This document shows, in pieces, positions 1 to 11,600 of a DNA stretch of 64,000 nucleotides; the stretch's first letter is position 1, and each line of letters starts with the position of its first letter. The notes beneath the pieces are model-generated. The model did no database searches, was not told where the DNA came from, and was given only the letters and a program-made list of their open reading frames with translations. Location: positions 603,501 through 667,500 of the forward strand of contig JALIZF010001803.1 in assembly GCA_029948255.1 (NCBI GenBank). The letters are read 5' to 3'. The DNA is from Telmatactis stephensoni. Its lineage: Eukaryota; Cnidaria; Anthozoa; Actiniaria; Isophelliidae. Made by a program: the position numbers and the translations under genes.

Positions 1-598
1 ATCATACACTGTTCAAGACAAAAGAGAAGAAAATCGACCCTAGCCTCGTCATTCGATTCCGATGCGTTGCATATGATTAGACAAAGACCTGGAAAATTTG
101 ATTAATTTCCATGTATGGAAATAGTAAAGAAATATACAGGAAATATACAGGAAATTCAATTTCCAGGTAAATTGTACATTTCCATGGTGTGGAAATTTCT
201 CGATACTGTGGAAATAACCAAGAGATATCCTAGAACGGCTGAGGAAGCGCTTTTTTGTTTATTTTGAATATAGTACCCTATCTAAGACACAAAAAGATGA
301 TATGGCTTGGGATCTCGTCAAAATTATAGATCCTGTTTAAGATAATTTTGGGTAAAATGTATACCCTATACCCCCACGGAGATAGATTCCTTTATTTACA
401 GAGGGTAATCCTATCAGTGACTATATACAATAATCCCTGTTATCACTAGGAGCCCTAAAAAACTCGATTTTTGTGTTGTTCTTTATGCTTTTTTCTCACC
501 GATAATTTTGAATAATTTACGTTGACTCGAGCTTAGACAAGGCGCATTTTCGAAAAATCAGACACCTGGAGGCATTTTGGGGTAGAGGCTGGTAACAA

Positions 599-890
599 CT
601 ATTCTAAACTGCATGATTTTTCATGCTGAATGTACGGTGGCCCACAGGGGCAAAACACAATGCAAAATTGCTTTGAAAACACAACAAAGTTTCGTGGAAC
701 ACAACAATCTTTCACTGAACACAGCAAAGTTTCGTAGCACAACAAGCTTTCACTGAACACAACAAAGTTTAAATTCGTGGAACACAACAATCTTTCACTA
801 AACACAACAAAGTTTCGTGGAACACAACAATGTCTCACAGCACACAACAAGACCCAATTCAACAATGTTTTACAGTACACAAGTCTTTCA
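599..890. repeat. Degenerate short tandem repeat (CACAACAAAGTTTCGTGG type)
   Basis: Seen directly: about ten irregular copies of a 20-30 base unit built on AACACAACAA followed by GTTTCGTGG or TCTTTCACTG. Open frames across it are made only of this repeat and resemble no protein. No gene was found between the left edge and 5652. Confidence 0.75.
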
Positions 891-1002
891 CAAGCAACTA
901 ATTAGTTAATGATCGAGATCCGTGGACATGGAGCTTCAAAGTGGACGAATCGAACAACACTGCTAATTGTATTTGTCTCATTATGTTCTATATTGTATAT
1001 AA

Positions 1003-1423
1003 CGTTTAATAACGCCGCTTGCTAAAGAAATAATGCAGCAGTTATAATACATGGTACTCGGATTTCAACCTTCTCCATTCAGAGATCGAAAAGGGCTAAA
1101 ATTCGAACTATGTTCATACCTAGGCTGTCACGAAAACGAAAACCACGTTTTATGTCGGCCGTCTTTTAACGATGTAAATCAGAAAACCGTTTTATCTATC
1201 CGGCAAACGTTTAATAGCGCTGCTTGCTAAAAATAATGCATCATTTAGAATACATTGTGTCATGTTTCGACCTTCTCCATCCAGTCCATCCAGAGAAGAA
1301 GGTTAAAATCCAGACTATGCTCATATCTAGGCTGTCAAGGAAACGATAGGTGTCAGTAGACAAGCACAAAGAAAAAGCATACGGACTTTAAAGACGTTTA
1401 TCAGAAAACTGTTTTTATCTATG
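1003..1423. repeat. Diverged tandem duplication of a ~205-bp unit
   Basis: The first unit starts at CGTTTAATAACGCCGC (1003) and the second at CGTTTAATAGCGCTGC (1208). Both continue through the same order of landmarks: CTTGCTAAA, TAATGCA, CCTTCTCCAT, CATA-CTAGGCTGTCA, and finally TCAGAAAAC-GTTTT-ATCTAT. Many substitutions and small indels separate them, so the duplication is old. Confidence 0.75.
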
Positions 1424-1707
1424 ATTATAATTGTTTTATTTAGAACATGTGTAAGAATTTTTGTTCGGGCGACGTTTGAACTCTGTCCCTACCCACAACA
1501 GACGTATGCTTACTTAAGTAAAAGAACGAAAAATTCGTCGAAATTTATCCGAATTTTCGTTACTGAAGCTCCGCGCCATCTGGAATGTGTGCATTAGCTC
1601 TGGAAATGGTAGCCACTAAGCTAAGGTTTGAAATACCAAAGTCCAACTCATAACAATTTAAGTAGTCCAAGGTTATTGCAATATTGCGTGCAACAGAACG
1701 TGTGTTA

Positions 1708-1847
1708 ACCCCTGCAACAGGCGCGCGCAATGCCCCAGAAAAAGCTCAGTTGTACTTCTGTAGCTGTTGCAAGGTTGGTATGGCTTCAGAAAAAGAACTC
1801 GTTTCTACTTCAATTCTCTTACTGTTGCGCGCACCTGTTGCAGGGTC
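1708..1847. mobile_element. Short hairpin (MITE-like) element
   Basis: Inverted arms CCCTGCAACAGGCGCGCGCAA (near 1708-1730) and TTGCGCGCACCTGTTGCAGGG (near 1824-1847) enclose about 90 bases without coding signal. The shape fits a non-autonomous DNA element. Two open frames cross it but have no recognisable protein. Confidence 0.6.
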
Positions 1848-2529
1848 GGACACACGCACGATGCATGTTGTGTACAATGTTACAAGCTACAGGTAAAATA
1901 ACATCTTGTGTTCTGGGTTTCTACAAATTAAGCAACAAGCCCCATTAACAATAGCCTCAGCGCAGGTCGCATGAGAAAGTCCCCGGAGAAAGTCTAACAT
2001 CAAGAATAATGAATAAATCTAGGAGAGTATAATCAGGTGACTGACACACACCCTTATAAAAACCTTGACGTGTTGTCCCCCATTCGATTTCTTTTTAGAA
2101 CACGATTCGAACGAATTCACCTCGCGATGGAAACAAATGAATGTAAATGTTCAAAATTGACGAGCGCGCGTAAGTGACCTGTAATTTAAAATCATGTCAA
2201 ATCACGTGACGTGCATGTCTCAGTCTGGTGCTTACTCTGGTTTTTACAATCGTGTAATTTTAGTTATCTTGACTATGTATAGGATAATTCGTCAGGCAGA
2301 GCAGTGAATCACTTGAAAGATTTCATCATGTAATGAAAGCACGTATGAAAGATTTAAAAGGTTTACTTTTTTGTGTTATTTGGTTTCCAGGCAGAAATGA
2401 CATTTCCCAATATTTTGAATACGACAATATAAAAACTTGCGCGAGTTTGGCATTCTGCATTACGAGATTCTCTGTGAAGTTTTCAGGGATACATTTTGAC
2501 GAGATCAGTTATAATTTAATTTCTCATTT

Positions 2530-2992
2530 ACTAAACGACTTCAACATTTGTTTCAACATCCTTTCGATTTTGTTGAGAATCAATGTTGAAGTCGTTTGCC
2601 ACCCCCTTTCAACAATGTTGAAGCGTGTTGAAACGTGTTGAATCAATATTGAATGAAGTTTAAAAGACTTTAAACTTTGCTTCAACATTGCTTCAACATT
2701 TCTTTTGTTCTCTGAATGTTGAATCAAAGTTGAATTAAGTCGTTTGCCACCCTTTTTCAACATTGTTGGGTATGCGCTTGCGCTCTAATCCGTCTTGTAG
2801 TGTTTCAACACTGTTGAAAGGGGGTGGCAAACGACTTCAACATTGCAATTCAACAAAATCGAACGGATGTTGAAACAAATGTTGAAACCGTTTGCCACCC
2901 CAGTGTTCAACATCGTTCAACATTGTTCAACAGCGTTCAACAAAATCGAACTGATGTTGAAACAAATGTTGAAGTCGTTTGAGCGGGCCTTT
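2530..2992. mobile_element. Inverted-repeat element made of TTCAACATTGTT blocks
   Basis: The left end reads AAACGACTTCAACATTTG. The right part carries its reverse complement twice (near 2870 and 2950, AAATGTTGAAGTCGTTTG). Between them run many copies of TTCAACATT / AATGTTGAA and four copies of a CGTTTGCCACCC block in both orientations. This is a foldback-type repeat, and no protein is encoded. Confidence 0.6.
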
Positions 2993-3484
2993 TACACAAT
3001 TAAACTCAAATCGACCATGTAACTAACAAATTTGGTGTTAATATTGAAGAACAAACGCGTACATGTAAACAACTACGAGCTTTGTTTCAGTAAAACGATG
3101 AGCTAAAAGTATCAATCCAAATTTTAAATCACCTTAACTTATAAAAGAACTTACCTTTGCTGATGTCTTAATCTGATTACGCTCTAGGGATAATCCTGAA
3201 ATAAGAAACGTGGATTCCAACTGAACATCTTCAGTGAGGCCGATCATTTCACTTTAGAACGGAAATAAAAATCCATAAGTAATAGCGTACGTAACGGCTT
3301 GAAGCTTGCTGTACTTAAAATAATCATGGAAATTTATTGATCCCTCTTCAATCGACTAGATTTTGATTGGTTCTTCTATCTCCCTGGGGAATTGGGACAA
3401 ATCGATGGAGTAAAACAACGCAGACAAGCTCGATGTTCCTGAAAACTTATTCTTTTTTTCTATTTATTTACAAAACAGCTATTT

Positions 3485-3960
3485 TTTGATAGCTGGACTC
3501 TGATTGGTTCATTTCTTTCCCTGGGGAGTATTAGCATTACAATGAAACTTCGCCGAATAGACTACCCCAATTAGTCATTAAATTTATTAAGTGTCTAGGT
3601 AGCGCAGCGGTCTAAGGTGATATCTAAAGGTATGGATTAGGGTCCGGATATCGTCTCCCTTCCTGGCCTTCGGGCTAAGATAACTGTAATATGTAGCACC
3701 GGGATAGCGTGGATGGGGCCGAAATCTTCATCCGTAACGTAAGTCGATTCGATGTCTCAGCTTCTCAGAATGTCTCGGGAGAATCGTCCCCCAATTTTTT
3801 TTCTTTTTACAGTTATTCATTCAGTCAGTTATTTTATTTCCGGGGGGTGCTCTTTAAGGGGTTACAGGTTCGATCATCGTCGACGCCGGATTCTTTTCTG
3901 ACTTCTTTTTTTCTTCATTTTTTCCGTTTCTTTCCCAGGCTTTAAGTTAAAATTACATCT
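3485..3960 (+). mobile_element. tRNA-derived SINE-like element, copy 1
   Basis: The block from about 3592 (GTGTCTAGGTAGCGCAGCGG, resembling a Pol III A box) to about 3660 (GGGTCCGGATATCG, resembling a B box) looks like a tRNA-derived head. The surrounding 3485-3790 is repeated in reverse orientation at 29940-30262 with high identity, including the flank that contains the GATTGGTTC motif. The tail is T-rich. Repetition is seen directly; the SINE class is inferred from the box-like motifs. Confidence 0.65.
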
Positions 3961-4177
3961 TTTTGAACTTGTTTTTAAATGTTTGGTGTTTTTGATATTT
4001 TTTCTGCATAAATTTGTTTTCATTTTTTATTTTTTATTATAATTATTCATATATTTTACTGCATTGTTTCTGTGGGGTGCATTTCTTAGACATTACATTA
4101 AATTTCTTTCTTTCTTTTTTTTTCCTTTTCTTTTTTCGATTGTCTGGACGTTTTTTCCTATTTTTTCTCTTTTCGAA

Positions 4178-4292
4178 TATTAGGGCTGGGTTGTTCGAAA
4201 GTGGATTAGCATTAACCCAGGATTAACTCCGAATGTTTTCTTTAGAGTTAACTCCGGATTAGCGCTGATCGGCTTTCGAACAACCGGGCCCA
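4178..4292. mobile_element. Hairpin element with GGTTGTTCGAAAG ends
   Basis: GGGTTGTTCGAAAGTGGATTAGC at the left pairs imperfectly with the right end, GCTGATCGGCTTTCGAACAACCGGGCCC. The centre holds a second inverted pair built on GTTAACTCCGGATTAGC / GGATTAACTCCGAA. A related half-copy lies at 61615-61735 and a cousin with GTTGTACGAAGG ends at 56720-56862. Confidence 0.6.
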
Positions 4293-4615
4293 GGACTTTT
4301 CTCTCGCAAGTGATAATATTTTTTACTTTTAAATACCTATTTAAATAAACCATTTCTTAAAAAATTCCTGACTTACATTAGAATTTGTCCCCGTAGCATG
4401 AATAATTCAAATCGCTTTGATTTGATTTTATGCGTCAGGTAGCAAATACATACAATTATTTTATCCTACTATACACTAAGCCCACACCATAGAAAATACA
4501 GCAAATAATGGCAATGTCTCATGGGAAAAAAAAGTCTGAAACATCTGAATATACAACGGCTTTCCTGTATTTCCTATGGTGTGGGATAAAACACGATATA
4601 ATGCCATGGTTCACG

Positions 4616-4825
4616 CTAACGACGCAAGACGACGCAAGACAACGGAAAACCACGCAAGACCACGGACGATGACTCAACACAACGCATGCAAGACGACGCA
4701 AGACAACGCAAGACGACGCAAGACGACGCAAGACAGCGAAAGACGACGCAAGACGAAGCAAGATAACGCAAGACGACGAAAGACAACGAAAGACGACGCA
4801 ATACGACGCAAGCCCGCGCAAGAAA
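4616..4825. repeat. Tandem repeat of GACGCAAGACAAC type
   Basis: About 16 imperfect 10-15 base units of the form ACGCAAGACGACGCAAGACAACG. Because the unit is stop-free in several frames it gives long open frames on both strands. These are repeat artefacts, not genes. Confidence 0.85.
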
Positions 4826-5249
4826 AATAAAACGAAATTTTGTATGAAAACACTTACAGTTATGCAAGAGATACAAACAAATTTCGATTTTTGAAAATTC
4901 GTATCTCCTTGATTTTTCAACTTATATCCTTCAAACTTCACAGTTTTACTGATTTTGATATGCTCTTTCCAGCTATGGTCACCGTTTTTAAGTTTGGGAA
5001 CTTTTGGAATTACATGAAAAAGCCGTTAGTAGAAATGACTGTAGCAATTCACAAAATACGTCATTTACACGTCTTAGTAACAGTCATATTCGCATTCAGC
5101 ATGAAAAATTAGTTTAGAATAGTTATGTTACCAGCTTCTACCCTAAAATGCCTTCTGCACTTTTTGCGATCGACTTTTTCAGTTTTGCGCCTTGTCTAGC
5201 TAGGCTAACCCTGTGTCTGTCTGTCTACTACAGTTTGCTAATCACTGGT

Positions 5250-5315
5250 GCAGCAACAACGACGACGACAACAACAACAACAACAACAACAACCACCACA
5301 ACCACAACCAGAGGT
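5250..5315. repeat. CAA/CGA microsatellite
   Basis: A run of CAACAACGACGACGACAACAACAAC ending in CCACCACAACC. It lies about 340 bases upstream of the FCSK start codon. Confidence 0.85.
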
Positions 5316-5652
5316 TCACAGGCTACCCACCAGTATATCAGATAAAACATTGCAAACAGAGCGATCATCGACAACTGTAGCCTGTAAATACAGTTTTTAG
5401 CCTCTTTATAGGGCTTCCTGTGGTAAATTATCATTCCCACTTTTGATGGGCTCCCTGTGGAGTAGAGCTGATGCGAGTCGAGTTGGGTCTTTTTTTAGTA
5501 TTTCTCATTTTTTGTTTTTGTCTTTTTATTCTTGAATGAATTCTTTGATTCCACAAATTCCTGATGTTCTTCTCAGAGTAGGACCTCTTTAACTAAATAG
5601 AAGGATTAGAGATCCTTCATTTGTTAATGTAATTTGAATCTTGACAACAAAT

Positions 5653-8600
5653 ATGGCTTCGGCGTGGTGTTCACATGGACCACAACAAGCTGGTTGGTCA
5701 GCGATTGTACTAACTTGCCAAGATAAAACAAGCGCTGATGCCTATAGAAAAGGTATTATTGTACTTAATATTTGAACTTGAAACCCTTTTCCTTGTATTT
5801 TGTCGCGTGCGATTGAATTTAAGCGCCTAAACAAAAGCTTAAAATGTTCAGTGCACGCCAAAATAAGTTAAGTTAAGCTTAAGCTTAAGTTACGTAAAGT
5901 CTAATACGTATTTAGCTATCAACTATTTAAGCTATGGACAAACTAAGCATTCACTGAGGCATGAACTACACAAAGAAACACAAAGACGGTTAGATATGTT
6001 GCTATTGTTATTTGCATTGTTGTTAAGTTATATTTCAAGGATAGTATGGCGTGCACTCTGCTTGGAAATTTATGCTAATCTTCACGAAAGACAAAATCAC
6101 AAGGACCTTGAAGTCTCATAAACTAACCTTAATACATATACCAATAAAACCACTAAACTAACCTAACAATTAACCTTTCAATTGGTGAAATTTAAACCTA
6201 GATGGTCAAACATATTAGCTACAATAGGTATCCTTGAGATTTTTGTTGGGCGTGGCACTGGGTGTATGTAGTCTTCCCTTGATGGTATCAGCAAGCTTCA
6301 AGTTACATTTGGACCTAGCATTTGATTTGAAAACATGAATTTCAGAATTTATTTGTAAAAGAAGAGTAAAATGTATTTGTAAAAGTGAAAATGAAAGTGA
6401 AAATGAAAGTTTGTTTTTATCCTGATTTATCATATTACTTCTCATACAGAATTAGAGGAGTTTGTCATATGAGCATGAAACATACTGTGCTGTGCAGTGA
6501 CCGTGTCAGAGGCCGTGATGTCTATAAATATTGATGTTCACAACATTTTGTCTTAAGCATCCTACATTGAGAAATCAATAGGTCATTGATAAGTGCTTGG
6601 AAATCATTTCTAAATAGCTACTAGTACTCTGAGCTCACAGGGCTGAGGAGAGGATGCTCAGTGTTATATATGCATGGATAGCTGGATTTGTTGGCATAGT
6701 TTTGTATTTAGAAAAAAATTATAGTGAGAGATTAACCAAAGAAAACCTTGTTATTCAAGAATTTGAACCTTTTTAGTTTTGTGATGTCTTAGAAGGCTGA
6801 TGGGTATCCAGGGTTCTCTCTCAGGTGTCACCATACCTTTACATCCATAACATTTCTCCAATTAAGAACTTATTGTTGCATTTATAAATTTCCCAACTGT
6901 TATTTTGCAGAACTTGAAATTCGCCAGCATGCAGGATTGATAGATAAGAATACACTTATTCTTACAATAGAAGATCCTAAAGCTAGAGTAGGAAGTGGTG
7001 GGGCTATGCTGAATGCTTTGCTTGTTGTTACTGAGTACTTGAGTGCCAAAGAAGGCTCCACGGTAAGCTGTGTACTTGGACATGCAATCATGTCATCTCA
7101 AGACTCTTTAGCCTAGTTTTCACTGAAGTGCAAAATGTAAGCATGATCACCAGCACAAGTATGATAAAATTTCCATTCTTCTTTTTCTTGCACTTATGCT
7201 TGGTTGCACATTGTGTTAGTATAAAGGAGGTGTTGTTCTTGCATTTGTTGCTTGCACACATGCTCACATTGGCACTTGTAAATGCTAGTGAAAACCAGTC
7301 TTTAACAAATTAAAATTGTTGATGACATCACAACTATTCAACAAGAAGTCATTTGATAGCCAGGGAAGTTCATCTTACATGCTTTTCATTTCAGAGTTGT
7401 ATAAAGAGCTCAGTACCATTTGACTTTGATAATGAAATTGTTAGTAGTTGTTAAATCTTGCCAAAAATAGTAATGCATTTTCTTGATTTTGGAGTTGTAG
7501 TTTTTTAATTTACAATACAGTGAATTCTCAGTCCTAACCATTGACTTACTAAGATGGACATCTTCTCTTAGACAACCATGACTGGTCCCTTTTTGCCCAA
7601 ATCACATGCATTTACTGTATTTAAACCCCTCTAAGAAGGATACCTCTCTAAGATGTTACACCTGTTGATGGCCCCAATGGTTTTAGTTTTAGAGGATGTT
7701 CATAGTATTCAAAGAAAACCATGCTCCTATAATTATTGTAATAATATTAGAATTGTGTTTTAGCTTGAAGTCAGTTTTGGTGTCCTTCAAACAACACAGG
7801 AAAAAATGTCAATTCCCAACTTGGGGTTTCCCTGGGTCTAAACTGGGAATCTGTTCTATTTTACTTGGGAAATCTGTAATACCCAAACTTGTAAAAATAG
7901 ACTGAGTGAACAGATTCCTAGGGATTCCCTGGTTAGACCCAGGGAAGCCCCATGTTACACCCAAACTTATTAAAGAGTGCCTGCTCAGAGTTTTCTCTTT
8001 TTTTTTTGCTTGATAATAAAGCTTGCATATTATTTTTGCTTGTTAGACATTAGATGACAGTGTCATTGAGAAAAATAGAATATTGATTATGAATGTGGTA
8101 AGTATATTTATCAAAGAAGAGTAATTGCACACTTTCTGTCAGATATTTGCCCCAACAAATGTCCTCCCTGGAGAATGCCAAGTTAGATGATGACATAAGT
8201 GAATAAAAGAATAACCCTGAAATGTCTGCATCAGTGTTACTTTTTAGTGTTTGTTCAAAGTGAGATGCGAAATATAATAGATTTGATGCAAATATTTGGC
8301 TCTTTCTTGGTGTTGAAAGGCACCTGAGGAATGGAGACAATACCTGTTGTAGCATTATATTTGCTACGTTTGACTACGCTAGTAGTACTAGTAGTTGTAG
8401 TAGTTGTAGCGTATCAAACGTAGCGAATATAATGCTACATAGTTCAAATCGTAGACAAACTACAAACGCAAACGAGTACGCCAAACTGAATACATTACTG
8501 ACACTACGAACGATCAAATGGACTAAACGAATACACAAGGGACGTTAAACAACCACAAACAGGACTTCATGGACAATGATAAATATTTCCTACACCTGTA

Positions 8601-11600
8601 GTAAAACAATAGCCAAGAACAAATTAAGATTTTTGAACAAAACTATATCCTAAGATACAAAGTATTCAAACTCAGAAAATAATATGTCTTGCAACATCAA
8701 AAAGGCCCCAATGTTTCATCTACATTTAAGTGTGCTGAGCTTGAAAAGTCTCAGATATCTTACCCCTAAAAAAGTCAGTCTTGCAAAATTTTAGTCAAAT
8801 TTGGAGGGTTTTTTGTGATGTTTTACCCAAAGTACTGCATGAATCTTGAGGTGTTTGTTTTTGATTGTTAGGGTCGTGACTATCCCTTTAGTACATGTGG
8901 TCCTGTGTTTACAACGTTGCCTGCCAAACACTACAGTAGCAACCATTCACTGGTGTCTTTACCAGATTGTCTAGTAACAAACTTTGATTGCTTGCTGTAT
9001 TATCTAACTAACTGTGTAAGTATTGCATTTTTTGTGTTAAAGTCCCTATGACGCTATTTTTTTATTTTCAAACTCATTTCTTTTCTGGGAATATAGTTGA
9101 GGTCTTTTTGTCTTGCTTTTGAACACTCCATATTTTTCGAGATATAAAGGTTTCAAATTTCAAAATGCAAATTTGATGATGTCAGGGGAGTCATCATTAT
9201 TTTATTATACAAAACCAAGATGACTTGAAATACTCTTATTTTTTCATTTGGAATTTATTTCCGTTGGTAAAGCCTGTGTTTGAGTAAAAAATCTGGTTGT
9301 GGAATTGAAGACCTCTTTTAGTAAAATCCATGAGAAGCTACAGCCTAGTACCCAGGCGTTCCTCTGCGAGCGCGAAGCGCGAGCGAGACCTGGGGCGAGC
9401 GCGTAAGCGCGAGAGAACGCCTAGCGAATAATGCCAAAAGTGTCCCTGATTTGACCAAAAGTGTCCCTGATTTGACCAACAGTGTCCCTGACCTTTAGCT
9501 GACTTAACAACTTGAATTTTTAAAGTTTTTCCAACAAATTTCGGTGAAATGAGTATCGACATTCACCAATATAGACCAAAAATTGGATTTTTACGAGTTT
9601 ATATGTTTTTAAGAAAGCATATAGGAAGATTATAGACTGTAAAGGGGATTTCTGAGTCAAGACTACGCACAAGTACATTTTATTCAAATCTATTACATTT
9701 TCAAACAATCACAGTTTTAGCAGTGATTATAAAACTAACTGAGTGAAGTTTGTTTACAATAAAATTTGAATCGAACCCTGTTGCGGCTAAAGGGAACTTG
9801 ATAAATATCAGATACATTACATTTATTACAGAGAATCTGACGGAGATTTGTTTTATTTCAAGTGCATAAATATATGTGGATTTAACTCAACTAGTGACAG
9901 TAGTCTGTATAAATAAAGCAATTTCAATTCACCAGAAATTTTAGCGGTATAGATAGCCATTAATTACTAAGAGATTTTACCTTCGAAGTGGAGAATCGAA
10001 TAGACTGAACACAACTTATCGTATTGCTTCGATCGATGCGAACACACAACCGTTAGAGTTTTGAATTCAGCTCAATTCAGTTAATTTCACATATAGGGTG
10101 TCTTGTGAGATCCGGGAGCATTAAACTGCGACGCTACCAGCATCTTCTAAAGCATCACGTTTGCATCTGACTAAGTTAGCGTCCGCCATCTTGAGCTTTG
10201 GCATTATTCGCTAGGCGTTCCCGTTGGAGTCACTCTGTGACGTCACGTTTTGAAACGAGAGACAGGATAGCCTGGGGACTAGGCTGGAGAAGCTAGTGAT
10301 GATGACTCCCCTGACGTCATCACATTTGCATTTTGAAATTTGAAACTTTTATATCTCCGAAAATATAGAGTATTCCAAAATGGGATAAAAAGATCTTAAC
10401 TATATTCCCAGAAAAGAAATGAGTTTGAAAATAAAAAAATATGCGTCATAGGGACTTTAAAGTTAAAATGAGAAGGAATTTAGGTAACATTGTGTTTAAT
10501 ATTTCAACCACCATCCGTAGTCATTATCATTCCTTCTTGTTGTAACTTTTCCACTAAAACTGTATGCCCACATCAATGTTATTAATATTATTGATTAATA
10601 TTATTGAATTTTTTTGTTATATCATTTGTTTTTGTCAGTGAAAGTCAATCAGTCATGTCTTTTGCAAGCCTGGTTAGTTGTCAGTCACTTGGTCTGTCAG
10701 TAATGCTGCACGTTGGTCAGTTTGCGGGTCAGTCAGTCTGCCAGTCTGTTGATCTGTCAGCCTGATCAGTCAGTCAGTTGATCAGTCAGTCAGTCGGTCA
10801 GTCAGACAGTTGGTTGGTCAGTCAGTCAGTCAGTCAGTCAGTCAGTCAGTCAGTCAGTCAGTTGTTCGGTCAGTCAGTCAGTCAGTCAGTCAGTCAGTCA
10901 GTCAGTCAGTTGTTCAGTCAGTCAGTCAGTCAGTCAGTCAGTCAGTCAGTCAGTCAGTCTGTCTGTCTGTCTTTCTATCTGTCTGTCTGTCTATCTGTCT
11001 GCCTGGCCGTCTGTTTGTCTGTCCGTCCATCATTCAGCCTTTTATCTGTTAGTCATACTATTATTAGTCATACTTGCTTGCATTTAAACCACAGATATGC
11101 AAGGGTTCACCTAATGGTGTTTGGGTCTGTAGTACTGACATGATGCTGTCCATGCCATCAGATACAGGTAGTCACAAAATTGTTTATATTATTCACAATC
11201 TGCATGGACATCTTATATTCTTGTATTCTTATGTGTGTATTTCAAACTCTCCAGAAATAAAATGGTCCAACATATCACAAGATGTTGTACTGGTGGTGTT
11301 TGAAAGTTCTGTTGAAAATGCACAACACCATGGCGTCTGTCAACTGGATGACCAGGTAATAATTATATGCAGTACATGGAGGTTAACATCAGGGAATTTA
11401 ATCAGCTGAGCTGAACCCTGCAATGTCTAGGGAAGGAGGAGGCAGCATGGTCGAGTGGTCAGAGTGTCGGTCTCGTAACGCGGTGGTCCCAAGTTCGAGT
11501 CCCTGCTCTAGCCACTAGCTGAGGCTGAAGCTGAATTTGTTCTGGACAACCCCTAGTTCAAATTCAGTTTCTCGACAATGCTTGTATATAGCCAACTGGT

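Noticed and set aside
4519..4941. Overlapping 84-140 aa frames on both strands
   Set aside because: They arise from the GACGCAAGACAAC tandem repeat.
10778..11143. Ser-Val-Gln repeat protein
   Set aside because: Translation of the CAGT/GTCT microsatellite.
11440..11515. tRNA gene
   Set aside because: A and B boxes are present but acceptor pairing is poor and a SINE body follows; the same applies at 17636, 55270, 55798 and 61145.
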